Assembly (NCBI GenBank): GCA_039028315.1
Contig: JBCCIH010000134.1
Span: 1-6,933, forward strand
Reading direction: 5' to 3'
Length of the DNA: 6,933 nt
Source: Thermodesulfobacteriota bacterium
Lineage (GTDB): Bacteria > Desulfobacterota_D > UBA1144 > Nemesobacterales > UBA2774
Shown here: in pieces, positions 5,517 through 6,933 of the stretch
Numbering within the stretch: the stretch's first letter is position 1
Layout of the letters: every line of letters starts with the position of its first letter
Made by a program: the position numbers and the translations under genes
The notes under the pieces: model-generated
Told to the model about the DNA's origin: nothing
Databases searched by the model: none
The model's input: only the letters and a program-made list of their open reading frames with translations

Positions 5517-5859
5517 TTACCAGCCATTTTCTTAGAACATTGGAAACATAATCTCTCTCTATATCAGTTAATTCATGGTCAATAGAAGGTATTTCGTGCC
5601 ATTTGCTAAGACATCCTCTACAGCACGTGGCAGTCGCATGCTGGGCAATAAATATTGGGTGGTTTTTCATCGGAGTCTGCTTGCCGTCATTAACCGGGTT
5701 AGCAGGTGCTAGTCTTTGATCAACAAAATCTCGTCCATGGTCTAATATCACTTCAAGCCCTTTAGAATGAAGATAGTTAAGTTCTTTTCCTTTTAACTCA
5801 AAGCTTAATCGAAACTTTGATTTGGCTAATTTTTCAAAGAGAGTATCAAGATCATTCAT
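5500..5859 (-). CDS. DUF4186 family protein
   Basis: This 119-residue cytoplasmic protein matches the DUF4186 family along its length. It opens DLDTLFEKLAKSKFRLSFEL (3-22), continues GLEVILDHGRDF (34-45) and LAPANPVNDGKQTPM (50-64), and then has the hallmark HPIFIAQHATATCCRGCL (67-84) followed by KWH. His67, His74, Cys79, Cys80, Cys83 and His88 make a cluster that looks suited to metal binding; that is inference, as the family has no established function I know of. Length is normal and nothing is missing. Its ATG overlaps the stop of the DUF2721 gene in ATGA (5859-5856), and there is no ribosome binding site of its own, so translation should depend on the upstream gene. Confidence 0.9.
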   Translation of the reverse strand: MNDLDTLFEKLAKSKFRLSFELKGKELNYLHSKGLEVILDHGRDFVDQRLAPANPVNDGKQTPMKNHPIFIAQHATATCCRGCLSKWHEIPSIDHELTDIERDYVSNVLRKWLVNYIRS

Positions 5860-6281
5860 TTATCTTGTTCAGAGTCATCTTGATGCTGCTTTGCATGACG
5901 CTTTAGGATATCCAGGGATAAAATAGATTCCGCAGCTAGTTTTGAGACTGAAACTACAATGCATGCTACGCCTAAGATGGTGGTTATCTCGAGCACCTTT
6001 TTGGATGTAGCAACACCCATATTATTTACCAAAAACGCTACAAGAGATCCAAGAGAAAAAAACGCGACACTAAGATATAGCCCTAATAGACTATTTCTAA
6101 AAAGATGTGCTCTTCTAAGCTCCTGCTTAACCCTATCAGTTTTTAACATGCACTCTTCTTCAGAAAAGTCATGAATAGTATTGTTAATTACCGTATATCT
6201 TTGAGAAGTAGACATTATAAGCAGTGCCACTCCTGGTATATATGTGAGAGGAATTAATAATTCAAGGGCGTTCATTTCCAT
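5856..6281 (-). CDS. DUF2721 family integral membrane protein
   Basis: The 141-residue product fits DUF2721: a first membrane helix (about 6-23) ending in STSQRYTVINNTIHDF, a charged cytoplasmic-type loop with QELRRAHLFRNSLLGLY (53-69), then two further helices (about 66-85 and 98-118) and a charged tail. Three membrane segments and this length are usual for the family, whose function is unknown. I chose the ATG at 6281 because GGGAG (6293-6289) sits 7 bases before it. A TTG at 6299 in frame would add six residues and place that ribosome binding site inside the gene. It overlaps the DUF4186 start by four bases and is divergent from the AlbA_2 membrane gene at 6422. Confidence 0.85.
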   Translation of the reverse strand: MEMNALELLIPLTYIPGVALLIMSTSQRYTVINNTIHDFSEEECMLKTDRVKQELRRAHLFRNSLLGLYLSVAFFSLGSLVAFLVNNMGVATSKKVLEITTILGVACIVVSVSKLAAESILSLDILKRHAKQHQDDSEQDK

Positions 6282-6373
6282 TTTTCTGCTCCCATTCAAT
6301 AAAATTTATATTACCACATATTAGATACTGTTTGTCATACTTAGTTCCGAAGAAAAAGACTATTTACTATAGA

Positions 6374-6406
6374 TTGACTATTGTTTTTTAGAATGTGCTA
6401 TATAAT
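6374..6406 (+). promoter_or_regulatory. candidate promoter for the AlbA_2 membrane gene
   Basis: TTGACT (6374-6379) and an extended -10, TGC-TATATA (6396-6404), are separated by 19 bases; the overlapping TATAAT (6401-6406) is at 21. The extended TG motif could compensate for the long spacer. Transcription would begin about ten bases before the ATG at 6422, leaving a very short leader, which agrees with the absence of a Shine-Dalgarno sequence there. Confidence 0.45.
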
Positions 6407-6421
6407 AATTCGCTGAACACT

Positions 6422-6933
6422 ATGAGCGGCATCTTGACAAACCGAACTTTCCTACTTTTTTTGATTCCTGTTCTTGCGGGCGCTTTAATGGGAGTTTTAT
6501 TTTTATATCCGCTAAATGAATTTGTTTACTTTCATGAACATGTACCTACTCCCGGCACAGGATGGAGTTACACATGGGATCATCTTTGGCTTGGTCTTAC
6601 CGGACACTATCCTATAAAAGTTCCTTTCTACGGAGCTGTGGGTGCATTTTTAGGCCTGGTCGCAGCTTTGTTTTTTAATTCTCTCTACAAAAGCACAGCT
6701 CAGATCAAACAGCTAAGCGATGAGCTTCAAAAAGACCTTTTAGCCCTTATATCTCACGGAGAAAGCGCTACGGCAGAGTTTAAATCTACTTTCAAGTGGG
6801 ATCTTAAAGAATCCAAGCCCAATAAAGCACTTGAGGATGTGGTGCTTAAAACACTTGCCGGTTTTATGAACTCTCAGGGCGGCACACTTATTATTGGAGT
6901 GGCCGATGACGGCCAAATTGTAGGGCTTGAGCA
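6422..6933 (+). CDS. two-helix membrane protein with AlbA_2 (Schlafen-type) ATP-binding domain, N-terminal part
   Basis: The frame from the ATG at 6422 is open to the window edge (170 residues so far). Residues 8-28 and 69-87 are membrane helices, separated by an about 40-residue aromatic-rich loop (YFHEHVPTPGTGWSY, TWDHLWLGLTGHYP). A short helix (88-110) leads into a Schlafen/AlbA_2 domain: GESATAEFKSTFKWDL (113-128), NKALEDVVLKTLAGFMNS (134-151), then GGTLIIGVADDGQIVGLE (153-170). The 'E-F-K-S', 'aFlNs.GG.LliGV.ddG.i.Gle' pattern is the signature of this nucleotide-binding-type family. The rest of the domain and any further domain lie beyond the window. Both helices precede the domain, so it should hang on the cytoplasmic side. 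What the protein senses or does is unknown. It is transcribed away from the DUF2721-DUF4186 pair. Confidence 0.85.
   Translation, partial: MSGILTNRTFLLFLIPVLAGALMGVLFLYPLNEFVYFHEHVPTPGTGWSYTWDHLWLGLTGHYPIKVPFYGAVGAFLGLVAALFFNSLYKSTAQIKQLSDELQKDLLALISHGESATAEFKSTFKWDLKESKPNKALEDVVLKTLAGFMNSQGGTLIIGVADDGQIVGLE

Noticed and set aside
6282..6299. TTG start for the DUF2721 protein
   Set aside because: GGGAG at 6293-6289 is well spaced for the ATG at 6281, and the added six residues precede the normal family N-terminus.
1..6933. CRISPR array, tRNA or rRNA gene, insertion sequence, toxin-antitoxin pair
   Set aside because: No regularly spaced repeats, cloverleaf-like sequence with CCA end, transposase signature or recognisable toxin or antitoxin pair was seen on either strand.

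Overview
The window is AT-rich, gene-dense bacterial DNA with no RNA gene, CRISPR array, transposase or phage gene that I can see. Two predicted lipoproteins, a twin-arginine (Tat) export signal and a small Spy/CpxP-like periplasmic protein point to a Gram-negative bacterium. The phylum cannot be fixed from this stretch. Low GC and the mixture of families fit an uncultured or deltaproteobacterium-like (possibly Dadabacteria-like) lineage, but that is a weak guess. The only core gene is trpS. The rest are accessory or poorly characterised envelope and membrane genes.

Layout. The left edge holds the 5' end of an alpha/beta hydrolase gene on the minus strand (1-124). A divergent control region (125-255) separates it from a plus-strand gene for an unrecognised Tat-exported protein (256-981). 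After a 188-base gap come two closely spaced plus-strand genes: a lipoprotein (1170-1802) and a membrane-anchored protein (1810-2322). The second runs tail-to-tail into a minus-strand gene set, sharing 4 bases with the end of trpS. Read in its own direction, that set is Spy-like periplasmic protein (4622-4062), lipoprotein with a surface-adhesin-E-like domain (4054-3401), then trpS (3323-2319). Further right on the minus strand are an unrecognised soluble protein with a TTG start (5301-4744) and a translationally coupled DUF2721-DUF4186 pair (6281-5500). At the right edge, divergent from that pair, the window cuts off a plus-strand gene for a two-helix membrane protein carrying a Schlafen/AlbA_2 ATP-binding-type domain (6422 onward).

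How the genes relate. The two plus-strand genes at 1170-2322 are probably co-transcribed and both place small domains at the envelope. The Spy-like and adhesin-E-like genes are 7 bases apart and also look like an envelope unit; trpS may be read from the same transcript. DUF2721 and DUF4186 share ATGA and should be made together. The divergent AlbA_2 membrane gene may or may not be functionally linked to them.

Non-coding signals worth attention are in the 198-base leader of the TTG-start gene, where a 9-bp palindrome overlaps a TATAAT and is followed by nested inverted repeats, and in the divergent region at 125-255, which has three AGCACA half-sites. I found no convincing complete novel system. 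The least-described elements are the Tat protein, the TTG-start gene with its structured leader, and the DUF2721-DUF4186 / AlbA_2 neighbourhood.
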